Of a stretch of DNA of 64,000 bases, positions 53,351 to 63,800 are shown piece after piece. Source of the DNA: Asparagopsis taxiformis. Lineage: Eukaryota > Rhodophyta > Florideophyceae > Bonnemaisoniales > Bonnemaisoniaceae. Numbering within the stretch: position 1 is the first letter of the stretch; each line of letters begins with the position of its first letter. A program made the position numbers and the translations under genes. Where the stretch lies: assembly GCA_030407315.1 (NCBI GenBank), contig JALQPE010000230.1:1-64000 (forward strand). The letters run 5' to 3'. A model generated the notes under the pieces. It ran no database searches. It was not told where the DNA came from and was given only the letters and a program-made list of their open reading frames with translations.

Positions 53351-56300
53351 ATGGCTCAAGCGGGGCGTCTACTGGGCAACCAATGTTCGCACCGATTTCG
53401 CATCCTGAGCTGCCAAAATTGGGGCGAAATCCAATACACAATTTTCTTCTCGCTAGAGAAAATTACTTATTGCGTGTGCAAGATGCTGTGTCCTCTGGGA
53501 GCTCCATAACACCTGTCCCGCTGCGTTCTTCCATCGATCGTGATCTTTTACTGTCACAAATTTCATCTGAAACCTTCCCTGGTGTTTCCAAATTTGATGA
53601 CTTGACCGAAGAGGTACTCGAGGCGTGGCTAAAAGAAAAAGATGAGGTAAAATTGGAATCAATCTCGCTAGAAGATCTGGAGGAAACTATCAAGAATGGA
53701 ATCAAAATTAATGTGCATGAAGCTGATGCTGAATTGCGCATTCAATCATTGTTCACTGACTACCAGACGCTGTTAAGGAATCGAAAATGGGAACGTTTGA
53801 TCGAAGACAAACCGCAGCTGGCTGTACGGCACATATGTCAGCTTTTGAAGCCACCAATTCTTAAAATACGAATGGAACAGGATATTGAGCTGGGAGTAGA
53901 TAATCTGGAGGAAGATTGGCTTCTCTTCTACAAAAGAGTTGTAAAGAGAGCTATTGCATGCGAAGAGTATGTACCAATCAAGAGTATTGGAAATAACAGT
54001 GCGAAAGTGAAACCAACGAAGAAAGGTAATCAAGGGAATGGAACACACAACTCTGAGGGTGGTACGAATTCGTCCAGACCACCAAGAGCACCAAGTGTCT
54101 GAAAGACATTTCAGATAAATCGATTGTACCAAGGGAAGGAAAGGCTCTTCCCGATTGCTTAAACCCTCGATGAAACGGTAAGCATTATCTGAGGGACTGT
54201 ACTAAGTCCTCGGAAGAGGAAAAAGAAAAGTATCTCAGGGATTTCGAGACAATCGAGCGAAACAAGGGGGGCTCAGCAGGTTATCACCGGATCCACCCGT
54301 ATTGACAGAATCTCGAGATAATGTAGATACTATTTATCCTGGACGCCTTAATGCTTCACTGGCAGACAAGGTTCCAGTCATTTTAAATGGAGACTACGGT
54401 ACAGACCATGCCTCTTCAAGTCAGTATCATTTGGAGAAGTGTGCGCAAGCAGGAATATTTGTGGCGGTACTCCCATTGCCATCGCAATTAAGATGGGTCT
54501 AGCGTTACAAAGTATTGGTGAAGAAGGAAATGAAGTACTGTACACAGCAAAACAGGAAGGCATGCGTATCGATCACCATTAATCTACCACAAGGACCATT
54601 AAGACTTCGAAACGTCAAGTTTTTGGTATTTGATGCTTCAATGCCCGAAGTACTGTTATCAAGGCCGCTGTTACAATCTATCGGGTTTAATCTGGACAAG
54701 CATTTGTCTGCTGTACGAACATTATATCATGATGCAGATTTCTCTCATGTCGGTTTCACAGTGGATCAAGATGCTCAACAAAATATGGCGCAGTGTGATA
54801 AAGGGGCGCTCTCAAGATTGCTTCTAGCACCGGTGCAGCAAGACAAAGAATCTTTGCCAATTGATGAGTGTGAAGAATATGTAAATGATGGTAACACTGC
54901 AAGCATTGCATCAGCTCTTCCTCCTCAAAATGGTCGTTCAGTTGATCATACATCCAACACAATACTGTCAGGTGAAGGCCAAGAACTAAACCGGAATGAA
55001 TTTGATGACACGAGCCTTCAGTAGGACATCATGATCAAGTTACTACCCGTAATTGCCTCGACAAGTTAATAGAAGATGCAATTGACAATGGACTACCAAA
55101 GGAATATCATGCAGAAATGCGTTCTTTAGTGTTTGAATTCGCTGACATCTTCCGCACCTCTTTGGGAGCAGATACTCCTGCTGCAATCGAACCTATGAGA
55201 ATTATGCTAAAGCGCGATGCAGCACCGGTACGTGTTAAGCTAAGAAGATATTCGCCGAGTCAAGCGTCTTTCCTACGAAAGAAGGTGGATGAAATGGTTA
55301 ATTAGGACTAGTATACCCAAACAACACAAGCCAGTGCGCTTGTGCGCCGCTAATAGTACCTAAGCAAGGTGTCGAGAAGTTCAGATTTACTGTTGATCTC
55401 AGGCCTGTTAATAATCAGACCATCCCTTATGTTTGGCCGATGCCCGATCTCGAACCGGTAAGTAACAAGCTTGCTGGAGAAACTTATTTTGCAACAATGG
55501 ACTTATGCCAAGGTTATTGGCAGCTACCATGACACCGTTCTTCGTAGGAATGTCAGAGCTTTATTACCGAAGATGGAGTTTTCACTCCGACACGAGTGAT
55601 GCATGGCCAAACCAATTCGGTCTCATATCTGCAGAGCAGTGTACAGAAACTCTGCCGTCCGATCCGGGATTATTTTTATTATGGCTGGATGACATGCTAC
55701 TCCATTGTCGTACCGATGTAGACTTGATGAGGACTATGCGTTCCTTTTTCAATATGTAAGGAGCATAAGTTGAAGCTACATGCCGGAAAGTACTAACTGT
55801 ATCTGCAGAAAGTGCGATGGTGTGGCCGCTATATCTGCAAAGATGGAATAAGACTGGATCCAAGCAGATTCTGTGCTCTGAAAGACATGGAACCTCCAAT
55901 TACTGGAGCAGATTTGCAGCAGTTCTTGTGTGCTGCCAATTGGATGGGGCAATGCGTCCCGCAGTTTACTACCATAGTCAATGAGCTTCACAATGCATTG
56001 GAAGCTGTTTACAAGCAGGCTGGGAAGCGAACGAAGCAAGCTGTTTCAAAGATCAAATTGAACGGCTTGTGGAATACTGTTCAACAGAATGCGTTCATCA
56101 AGGTTAAAGAGTCGCTTCTAACTTCTGCTACACTTGCCCACCCAGACCCAGCTAAGATCCTTTGTTTGTTTACAGATGCTTCGGAAAATCACTGGTCTGG
56201 TGTTCTCACTCAAATACCCAAGGCTGATATGGACAAAGAGTTCTCATTGCAGATGCATGAACCTCTTGTATTCTTATCAGGCTCATTCGAAGGTTCCAGT

Positions 56301-57461
56301 GAGCGTTGGTCAACAATTGAAAAAGAAGCGTCTGCAGTTGTGGAGTCAGTTACTCGATTAGACTACATGCTGCTGCGTCCGGAAGGGTTCTGGCTGTTTA
56401 CGGATCATCAGAATCTTGTGTTTATTTTTGATCCTATCTCTAAATCGAAGGGACTGGGTAAGCATGTTCTTCTCAAGGTTGAGCGCTGGGCTATGCGTCT
56501 TTCATCGTATCGCTACACCGTCGTTCACATTAATGGAGAAGACAATTGCTGAGCAGACCTTCTTTCTCGTTGGGGTGCTGTCGCTACAAACCAGTTCAAT
56601 ACTCCCACATACCGTGCGTCACTTTCGTCACTCTTTGTTGCACCTGTTGCCCCAGATTGGGACCCTGATATGAATTGGCCTAGGCCCTCAGACCTTCTCG
56701 CTGCCCAAGAGGCCGCAATTGAAGGAGGGAGAAGCCAGCACAGGAAACGAAAACTAATGGACTATTCACGAATTCCAATGGCTCAATTGGATTCCTACAT
56801 CAGCAGTTGAGCTTCAATTACGCATTTGCGTCATTGCACATTGTGGCAGTGGTGGAAATCGTGGAGCAGCAACAACGTTGACACAAGTGAAGGATAACTT
56901 CTATTGGAGTACCATGGAGAATGACATAAACACGTTTTGTAAGTCCTGCTTACACTGTTTGTGTACCTCCAATGGATACAGAGTACCTAGACCTTTAGGT
57001 CATGCATTGCATTCGGACAAACCAAATGAAGTTCTTCATTTTGATTACTTATTCATGGGACCAAGCTCTACTGGGGATAAATACGTCCTCATACCAAAAG
57101 ATGATGCTTCATCTTTTGTGTGGCTAGAGCCAGGCAAAGTGGCTGATGCAGATACAACTACAGAAGTGCTCCTACGCTGGTTTTCATTGTTCGGTGTTTG
57201 CTTCACGTGGGTTTCAGACAGGGGTTCACATTTCAAAAATGCAATCATGAATGCACTAAATCGACGTCTCCATGCGCATCACCATTTTACCACAGCGTAC
57301 TGTCCCCAATCTAATGGGACAGTGGAGAGTGTTTGTAAACAAGTGCTTCGATCTGCTAGGGCACTTCTGTCTGAGTTCAGGCTTAATGAGAAGGATTGGC
57401 CACTGATTGTTGGTTTGTTTCAAAGTATCTTGCCAAGATGTGGTTCAGTGAACCACTCTAA
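53351..57461 (+). pseudogene. Degenerate Ty3/gypsy Gag-Pol, relative of the intact one
   Basis: It aligns piecewise with the ORF at 21886–26757. The Gag part is 53383–54102 (FAPISHPELPKLG versus FAPLKHPELRRLG), then a broken CCHC block near 54150, the protease with NGDYGTDH near 54390, RT pieces 55117–55760, an RT/RNase H part 55812–56552 (LFTDASENHWSG) and integrase 56878–57460 with VSDRGSHF and NGTVESV. At least eight frame breaks and stops are present. It ends inside the integrase where the GGACGTCC array starts. Protein similarity is moderate, so it is an older, distinct lineage. Confidence 0.82.
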
Positions 57462-57710
57462 ACATCTGTGTTCTCGGAAATGGACGCGGACGTCCACAAC
57501 CTCTAGTACACCTAGTATTACTAGGCGGACGTCCATGTTCTCCAGTATTTTTGGATGTCCGCCTAGAACCGGACGTCCATGCGGTCTAGTACGTCTAGTA
57601 TTACTAGGACGACATTCATTGTTTCTAGTACAACGGATGTCCCCCTCGGGATGGACTTCCACCATGTCTATGTCCACCTAGGACGGGCGCCGGTTCAGAA
57701 ATTCAAAAAT
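57462..57710. repeat. GGACGTCC/CTAGTA repeat array, copy 2
   Basis: It starts TCTGTGTTCTCGGAAATGG, matching the start of the array at 3585. About six GGACGTCC or diverged boxes alternate with CTAGTA/TATTACTAGG units. It cuts the gypsy integrase. Isolated related boxes (GGACATCCA…GACGTCCA) occur at 59134–59156 and 59529–59551. Confidence 0.6.
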
Positions 57711-58472
57711 TTCGAGCCCAGAAATTTCTGCCGCCGTGCTCGACATGGATGTTCGCATCCATCACGGCGACCACTCTATTTTTCCTTGTCGGTCGACTTC
57801 AGTTTCTTCTTTAATTTTTTCATCCTCTCGCTCACACCCCCTTCCTGTTGGTGCTCACCTCCCCCGTACTGTACCTCAAACACCCCCAATACCACTCTAG
57901 CACGCATTTTCAGCTACCTATCCCCGCTTCCACGGTGCACACCTCCATTCCATACCTATTTTTCTGCTCTACCCTACAGATTTCGTATAACCAGTCCTCA
58001 TACTACCTCAGAATAGGGAAAAGCGCCCCCTATCTCCTCGACCATGGTCTCCCCCATCACCTTTGAAACGTATTGTTCTTCAATACCCTCTCTCCTGTAC
58101 CTTCAACCCCTCTCCTTCGCCCTCTACACAAACTTCCCCTGCAGCTTACTCTTCTAAAACCTCTCACTCCCCATCCCGTACCCGACCTGCTCCACCCCTC
58201 CCTCCCTCAGCTGCTCCATGCCCCCACGCCATCCGCATCTTCGATACCGTATACACCACCACCACCGGCCCACGCTCCCGCTCCCCCGCCGTCTCCCCAG
58301 AAACCTCCCCGCTCTGAACCACATATCAACCCCCACTTCGCACCCATCCTCCCGCTCCTTCCCTCCCCAAATACAATAACCCCCTTCTTCTCCATCACAT
58401 CCCCACTCACCACAGCCAGAACAGACGCCACCCCCTTCCCGCCTCTTTCTCCTCACTTTCCTAAGAACCCCG

Positions 58473-58521
58473 GGTTGAAGGCGCCGAGAGGAGAGGGCCT
58501 CTCCTCTCGGCGCCTTCAACC
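58473..58521. repeat. 49-bp perfect palindrome
   Basis: Arms of 24 bp (GGTTGAAGGCGCCGAGAGGA…) match perfectly around a single central base at 58497. Such a structure can extrude as a cruciform or fold in RNA. It is far longer than expected by chance. Confidence 0.95.
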
Positions 58522-58541
58522 GCACCCTCCTACGGTCCCAC

Positions 58542-58748
58542 CTAAACACCTCCTCCACCCTCACTACCCCAAACACCCCGCAGCGTCTCCCCAATCCCCA
58601 TAATATGCTCGTCGGCACTCCTCTCCGAATCACACTCCAATCTAAACCCGCACTCCGTACATTTCCACCCCCCACAGAACACATCCTCATACCACAGAAG
58701 AATTTTCTTCCTCTCATACCTCATCCTTAAAACCTCCATCTGCTCCAT
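58542..58748 (-). CDS. Small cysteine-containing hypothetical protein
   Basis: A 68-codon frame with a true ATG at 58748. The segment CGGWKCTECGFRLECDSERS followed by ADEHIMG suggests a small zinc-binding finger (C-x2-C…C…H). The tail is Gly-rich where the frame enters low-complexity DNA, so a splice site may come earlier. Not recognised further. Confidence 0.3.
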   Translation of the reverse strand: MEQMEVLRMRYERKKILLWYEDVFCGGWKCTECGFRLECDSERSADEHIMGIGETLRGVWGSEGGGGV

Positions 58749-59487
58749 GTAAATTTCGATTTAAATATTTTCTCAACTATGCAATCTCAAACATGTATGA
58801 GCCTATGCCTTTCCGCTTCGTCAACCCTGAATATTTATATTCAAGTATTCATAAAATAGGGCCACCACATCCCTATCCCGTTCTGCAAGCTTTACAAACC
58901 ACCAGACGCATACTCCACAACTATACAACAAACACTACTCGCTATTTCAGACGACGCGGTACACAAGCAGCGTAGTCTCAACCTTCCGTAACGCCTTCCC
59001 TGATGCGTACAAGTGCGAAACACGTCTAGACGTATATCAGAAGTGAGTGCGGAAATCTTCGGCACAGGAGATGCTGGGCCACCGAATTGATTTTTCGGAA
59101 TTTTAGAATTTCTGGGCTGGCCAGAAGTGCAATCGAGCTGGACATCCAGCAGACGTCCAGTAGTGTTCGTCGTGAGAGAGTGGGGCGGGACCATGATGAA
59201 ACAAGGACCAAGACCTGTCCCCGGCGTATTGAGCCCGAAATCGACCCTTCGTAAGACGCGATTTTGGCTTACAGTTGGTGCTTACAGAAGCCAGTGATAA
59301 CCCCCAATCGGGGCGGGGGCTCCGATTCCTGGGGCCGTTGTGGCCAAATTAGACACCCTGATTTGAATTAAATTTGGGCTATTCTCAAAAACATGCACAT
59401 GTGAACATGTTTTCGAGATGGGGGTGTGCCGTACGGCACAATCGACCGCCCAAATCGTTGATTTTTGCAAGATTTTTTTGTGCCTGA

Positions 59488-59560
59488 AATTGTAGAATTT
59501 TTGGGCTGGCCAGCAATGCATCTGAGCTGGACATCCACCGGACGTCCATTTCAGGTTGAT
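59488..59560. repeat. Repeat unit, copy 2 of 2
   Basis: Diverged copy of 59088–59160; both end in a GGACATCC…GACGTCC box of the type found in the arrays at 3585 and 57462. Confidence 0.5.
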
Positions 59561-59832
59561 CGTGTATCGTGCACGTCCACCCATTACCGGAAGCAAGTAG
59601 GCGATGAAGCACGTACAAACCAAATTGTTCTGCTATTTCTAGCATAGACCATCGAGTCTAGAGATGTGAGGGAATCGTCCTGGAAATCATGCTCCAACCC
59701 ACGAGGGAATGGACAATCCAGTTTGAAAGCATGGAACGGAAGTACATTATAGTAGGTTCATAGATTGAAAGTGATAAAGGAGATGGTTATATTCTCGATA
59801 ATTGTTTACCGAAGTAGTTGTTGTTAAGCTAT

Positions 59833-60140
59833 CTAGCCGTCGGAAAATTGTTCTTCCTCTTCGTCCCCACTATAATCAGGAGCTCCCGGCAGAATAGGCA
59901 CTATCGGGACCCCTCTAATTGTGTAGGCTATATCCTTGCGTGGTTCTGTCTTCTTCATCCGCATCATTCCGAGCTGCCCTGTCTTCGGCCTACGATCTTT
60001 CTTGACCGGGATGGGAACAACTGTCTTGTGGCGAACATGGACAGGTCCCGGTTGACTTTGCCTGGCAGACCGGCGCGGAGCATTGGGGATTACTTCTTCT
60101 TCGAATCCCACCGCCTGATGAAACCAAACGAAACATTGTC
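59833..60140 (-). CDS. Possible C-terminal tail of the dioxygenase protein
   Basis: From about 60125 the −1 frame reads AVGFEEEVIPNAPRRSARQ…, basic, then ends PDYSGDEEEEQFSDG at 59833. Composition and clean ending look like a genuine disordered tail. If so, the gene carries a third frame break near 60095. If not, the protein ends at 60090 with WDSKKK. Confidence 0.35.
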
Positions 60141-60791
60141 GGGAATCGGATACGACGCATTCCTGAAATACGTGTGATACCTCGTTGTCGTGTGTGACAC
60201 AACTCTGTCGACATGCCCTGCCCCGGCATGTTGTACATGGCCGTGACCGATGAAGACTGAACGTGGCGGAACGATTACCTTCTTCAGCTTCATCGTCTTG
60301 GCGTACATATCTAATTCCAGCGCTTTGGAAAAGACGTACTTGTGGGACCCTGGACACACCCAGATAGGGAATGGGTCATCTCCGTTGGCAATAACAAAGT
60401 AACCCGGAAGTTGATCTTTGCGGTCGCGAGGAGGAACAGGGAAATCATTGTGTGGGACCTGCCGAGGACAGCCCTTTCCCGTTATCAAAAACCGTCCCCC
60501 AGATGCCGGCATGACAAGTTTTTCTCCCGGCAAGCCGCACTCCTCCAGTCCTATCAGCCGGACAAGGATTCCCAACCACACGTCCAGCAGGGCTCGTCGC
60601 GTCACAAACTTGAACCGGTCGGTACGCGACTCGTCGTTCTCTGCATAGTCAACCAGGCAGTGGCGCGTAGACGTGAAGCGAGCCCTCCCCTCATTCCGGT
60701 TCTTCTCATCTGTTTCATCGTCCCCTGTATTGACAATGGGACTCCACAGCTGCCGTTTCCCAGGGTCCTTGTGCACCTGCCCCCCTCCCAC
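60090..60791 (-). CDS. 2-oxoglutarate/Fe(II) dioxygenase domain segment
   Basis: A segment of 233 residues starting in frame at 60791 with GTG, so it is a continuation rather than a separate gene. It shows the double-stranded beta-helix dioxygenase pattern: HxD in PHNDF (114/116 of this segment), WVCPGSHKYVF, the second iron His in HVQHAGAG (188) and the 2OG-binding Arg in TTTRYHTYF (204), 16 residues later. The same His-to-Arg spacing occurs in JBP/TET enzymes, which oxidise thymine or 5-methylcytosine. Other 2OG families (PhyH, prolyl hydroxylases) remain possible. The frame stops at 60090; a −1 frame continues to 59833. Confidence 0.65.
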   Translation of the reverse strand: MGGGQVHKDPGKRQLWSPIVNTGDDETDEKNRNEGRARFTSTRHCLVDYAENDESRTDRFKFVTRRALLDVWLGILVRLIGLEECGLPGEKLVMPASGGRFLITGKGCPRQVPHNDFPVPPRDRKDQLPGYFVIANGDDPFPIWVCPGSHKYVFSKALELDMYAKTMKLKKVIVPPRSVFIGHGHVQHAGAGHVDRVVSHTTTRYHTYFRNASYPIPDNVSFGFIRRWDSKKK

Positions 60792-62386
60792 GTTCCCAAA
60801 AAGTACCGAAACAATTCCTGGTTAGGAATTTCGTCCATGAGACCCAAGTCAAATGGGAACTTGTCCGACGCATCGAGGTAGCTTACATCCGCGAAATTGT
60901 GCATCACCGTATACCCTCGCTCGTTGATTTCCGTTCGGCAACTGTGGAAGTACGCCAGACCAGAGCCGGCTTCATACGAATCCTTCCAGTTGGTACACAT
61001 TCGCGCAACCTGAGCGAAGTCCCGTCTCGAGGGTAGAAACGTCGATGTAGGCTCACACATCGCCTTGGTAGCCATCTTCCACGCTGCGAAAAACATCGGA
61101 TAGATGGTGTCGATCTCGAAAACAAGATGACGAGCCCGATGTTGTTCCGGAATATGCAGCCCCTCAAACACAGGGTCCATCGCCACTTGCTTCAAATACC
61201 TCACCTCTCTGCCCTCCTCATCGATTTCCACACTCTCCAATAACAACCTGAGCTCAATCGGGGGCAGACAACCAACCCTCACCGATGCGATGACGTCCGC
61301 GGGACGCTGCGCCAGATGATGCCCTTCAGCTCGGTCTTTGACTTCGAAATCGTCGGGAAGAGATGGCATCCGGTCGTCGAACAGGAGGTCGTGTTCAGAA
61401 GGAGAGTCACGAACGATGTAACCGTCTTCATCGACTTCGACTCTTTCCGGAACAGTGAGTGTAATTGTCACTTCGCGGACCCCCTTGCTTTCGACTTGGC
61501 CCTCGTCTGCACTGTTGTTTTCTTCCTCGTCCGAAACGTTATGGACAGATTCTTGGCTGGAGGGAGTCGCACCAGCACGTTGGTTATCTTGGGGGACAAT
61601 CTCAACGGCAGAATCGGGGGAACGGGCGGAGTCTTCGTCAACCTCATCACCGGAAGCAGTGGCTTGTTGTTGATCGGTGGGTTTATCAACAACGGCCTGT
61701 TCTTCTTCCCCGGCGGATTGTTGTACCACAACCGGCTGTTCTTCCTCAAGGCGTGTGCTTCCCGTCGAGCGAAGTCGCTGTGAACGGCGGCGGATGCCAT
61801 GCGAAGCAGGCTCATGTTCGACATTTCGCTGCTTCTTGTGAGTGAGTCTCACATTGGCAGCAGAAGGGCGGCGTTTGCGTCGAGCCTTAGTCTTCTTCTT
61901 CAATGTCGGATTGAAAAACTCTTTCAAGTTCGTTTCCAAATCCTGTAAACGTGTGGTTCTCCGTCTCATTCGAACCTCACTGCTCTGGTCGTCCCCTTTA
62001 TACATTGCAATGGCATTGGTGAGATGCCATTGCAACTCCTTCGGCTGCTTAACCGACCCAATTGCCATCTCTGTGCTCAGAAATGACTTGCGCATAATAC
62101 TCTTTGGGCGCCCATACGCAGCGTACAGAGAATTTGCTATTTCAGTCACGCGACGGACGTATGTATAGAAGTTGTTCACGTCAAAGCGTCCATCCGGACG
62201 TCCACTATGAGCAGGGTTCAAGTACTCCGAAAGACCACGCAAGACGAAGACAAAGTTTTCTTCCAGCAACTCGCGCACTATCTTGTGGTCCAGGTGCGTT
62301 ATCCCAATCTCGTTGCGGCGCTCGGAATTGTTCAGCTCACGCAACACGTCGTCGAGAACAGGATGCTTCAGCGTTGCTATAGCCAA
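60602..62386 (-). CDS. Middle segment of the ParB–dioxygenase gene
   Basis: Continues the preceding segment in the +1 frame with no ATG of its own (the frame enters at LAIATLKHPVLDD). Residues 1–160 are helical and basic, compatible with completion of the ParB-type DNA-binding part. Residues 200–370 are strongly acidic (EEE, DED) and probably disordered. Residues 380–530 are a folded domain of unknown type with a FEIDTIYPMFFAAW segment. Near 60795 the run GAG GGG GGC offers a G GGG GGC slip; a −1 shift there joins the next segment, and the frame's own 60-codon tail after it is spurious. Confidence 0.55.
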   Translation of the reverse strand: MAIATLKHPVLDDVLRELNNSERRNEIGITHLDHKIVRELLEENFVFVLRGLSEYLNPAHSGRPDGRFDVNNFYTYVRRVTEIANSLYAAYGRPKSIMRKSFLSTEMAIGSVKQPKELQWHLTNAIAMYKGDDQSSEVRMRRRTTRLQDLETNLKEFFNPTLKKKTKARRKRRPSAANVRLTHKKQRNVEHEPASHGIRRRSQRLRSTGSTRLEEEQPVVVQQSAGEEEQAVVDKPTDQQQATASGDEVDEDSARSPDSAVEIVPQDNQRAGATPSSQESVHNVSDEEENNSADEGQVESKGVREVTITLTVPERVEVDEDGYIVRDSPSEHDLLFDDRMPSLPDDFEVKDRAEGHHLAQRPADVIASVRVGCLPPIELRLLLESVEIDEEGREVRYLKQVAMDPVFEGLHIPEQHRARHLVFEIDTIYPMFFAAWKMATKAMCEPTSTFLPSRRDFAQVARMCTNWKDSYEAGSGLAYFHSCRTEINERGYTVMHNFADVSYLDASDKFPFDLGLMDEIPNQELFRYFLGTWEGGRCTRTLGNGSCGVPLSIQGTMKQMRRTGMRGGLASRLRATAWLTMQRTTSRVPTGSSL

Positions 62387-63800
62387 ACGCGTCCACCGCC
62401 GGGCCGTGTTTCGTTGAATTCATCATCCCCATGAACTGCGCCTCGAACAATGTTCGGATGACATCAGACTCACGCAAGTCGCCAGCGTTTTCCACGTTAT
62501 TTGCAACAGCAATCGTACGGATGAACTGCTGGATGGACGACAAGATTCGAACCAGGGAGCGCTCCGTCAGTTGCGTCCCAGTCGTATGGTTCGACTCTGC
62601 ACTCTTGTGGATGATCTCATGAGGCTGAAGATCACTGTCGTCCTTGCGGCGAAGGTAGTACACATCCAGAGGCTGAGTAACCCAGCGCAAGCGGTTTGCG
62701 TCCTGTGGCAGCTTGGTTCTGTGCATACGGGTGAGGCGCGTGAAGTCATCCGCAATGCTATGCATAGCATTGAGACGATTCAGTCCGTCGATCACGGTCA
62801 CGTTCGCATTGGCATGGAATTTGCCATTCTGGAACAGACGCGTGTCGGCGGGCAGATGCGTGTTCTGCGACCTCAGCACCGTCACAGTGATACGCGAAGA
62901 GCTCACATACCCCACAGCCAACATATTGTTGCGCAGGTCCTCCACGTGGTCTTCTTTCACATCCCGAAGGGTCACGGTCGGTTCCACTAGCTGCCTCACC
63001 AACACAGTCGCTCCTTCTCCGACGTAATCCGATGTCACAAACTTGGGCACCGTAATTTGCGTCCCCTGCTGCTCACGAATGCTTTCCGCCACCTCCGGTT
63101 CGTCGTCCACCTCGGTTACGTCCTGCGTAGTAGCTTCGGTGACGTTGGAGCGAGCAGGGTGCTTCGTGCCTCCACTGGAGGCTCTAGCAGAGCGAGCAGG
63201 GTGCTTCGTGCCTCCACTGGAGGCTCTGGCAGAGCGAGCAGGGCGCTTCGTGCCTCCCGAAACCGGGACGGAGCGTGCTGGATGCTTCGTACCCCCCGAA
63301 CCAGTGATTTCGCCTGCCGGACCGGTACTGGGCATCCGTCCCGAGCTGGCCTGGTTCGTCGCTGCGTTGAAGTTTGACGTTGCAGCAGGGGTACGAATGT
63401 CGCTAGGGCCATCCTCCGCAGCGGGGCGCATCATCCGAGTATCCCAAGGGTAAAACGCCGCGGCGTATGCTCCACCCATCGTCTCCGGCGGTCCCTCGGC
63501 GCCATCAAACATGTACGGGAACGGGAGGTCCTTGAACTTGTCCTTAGTCGCAATGTTGCGCACGACGATATAGTCCGCCTCGTCGGTTTCCGGCAGCTTG
63601 TGGTTGTGCAGCGTGCGCGGAAGGCCAACATCGCCACCAGCAGTGCTCACCGAAGCCGTCCCAATATGCACAGCCGCACCGTCCACGTCCGCAAACAAAT
63701 TGACATCGACGCCGCGCTTGAGTCCGCGCGACTCCGCTGACGCGCTCACTTGATCGCCGCAAACCGTTGAAAACAAACTGCTGAAATGCGTATCCGCCAT
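62340..63800 (-). CDS. ParB-like domain protein, N-terminal segment of a broken polyprotein
   Basis: ATG at 63800 in a good context (ACCATGGCG); a longer open frame upstream is ignored. About 487 residues. Residues 150–250 are low-complexity, with four copies of a 14-residue repeat (SGGTKHPARSARAS). After residue 270 comes a ParB/sulfiredoxin-like fold: VTLRDVKEDHVEDLRNNMLAVGYV and TVIDGLNRLNAMHSI correspond to its 'L..SI…G' and 'DGxxRLxA' motifs, and PHEIIHKSAESNHTTG to the following helix. ParB-fold proteins bind DNA and NTP or act as nucleases. The frame ends at 62340. A +1 shift at TTT-G-GCT near 62386 would lead straight into the next segment. Confidence 0.65.
63148..63310 (-). repeat. 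42-bp in-frame coding repeats
   Basis: About four copies of a 42-bp unit inside the ParB-like gene, the middle ones nearly identical. They encode a Ser/Gly/Thr-Lys-His-Pro-Ala-Arg repeat of 14 residues. Confidence 0.8.

Larger units (their letters stand above)
57711..59830. other. Mostly non-coding region before the ParB–dioxygenase gene
   Basis: A C-rich pyrimidine tract (57830–58620) gives long but low-complexity Pro-rich frames, judged spurious. Two diverged copies of a roughly 70-bp unit lie at 59088–59160 and 59488–59560 (both with GGGCTGGCCAG…GAGCTGGACATCCA). A perfect palindrome lies at 58473–58521. One small gene candidate is listed separately. Confidence 0.5.

Noticed and set aside
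58073..58603. Long Pro/Ser/Leu-rich plus-strand frame
   Set aside because: It comes from a C-rich pyrimidine tract with low complexity, has no domain, and competes with other open frames on both strands.
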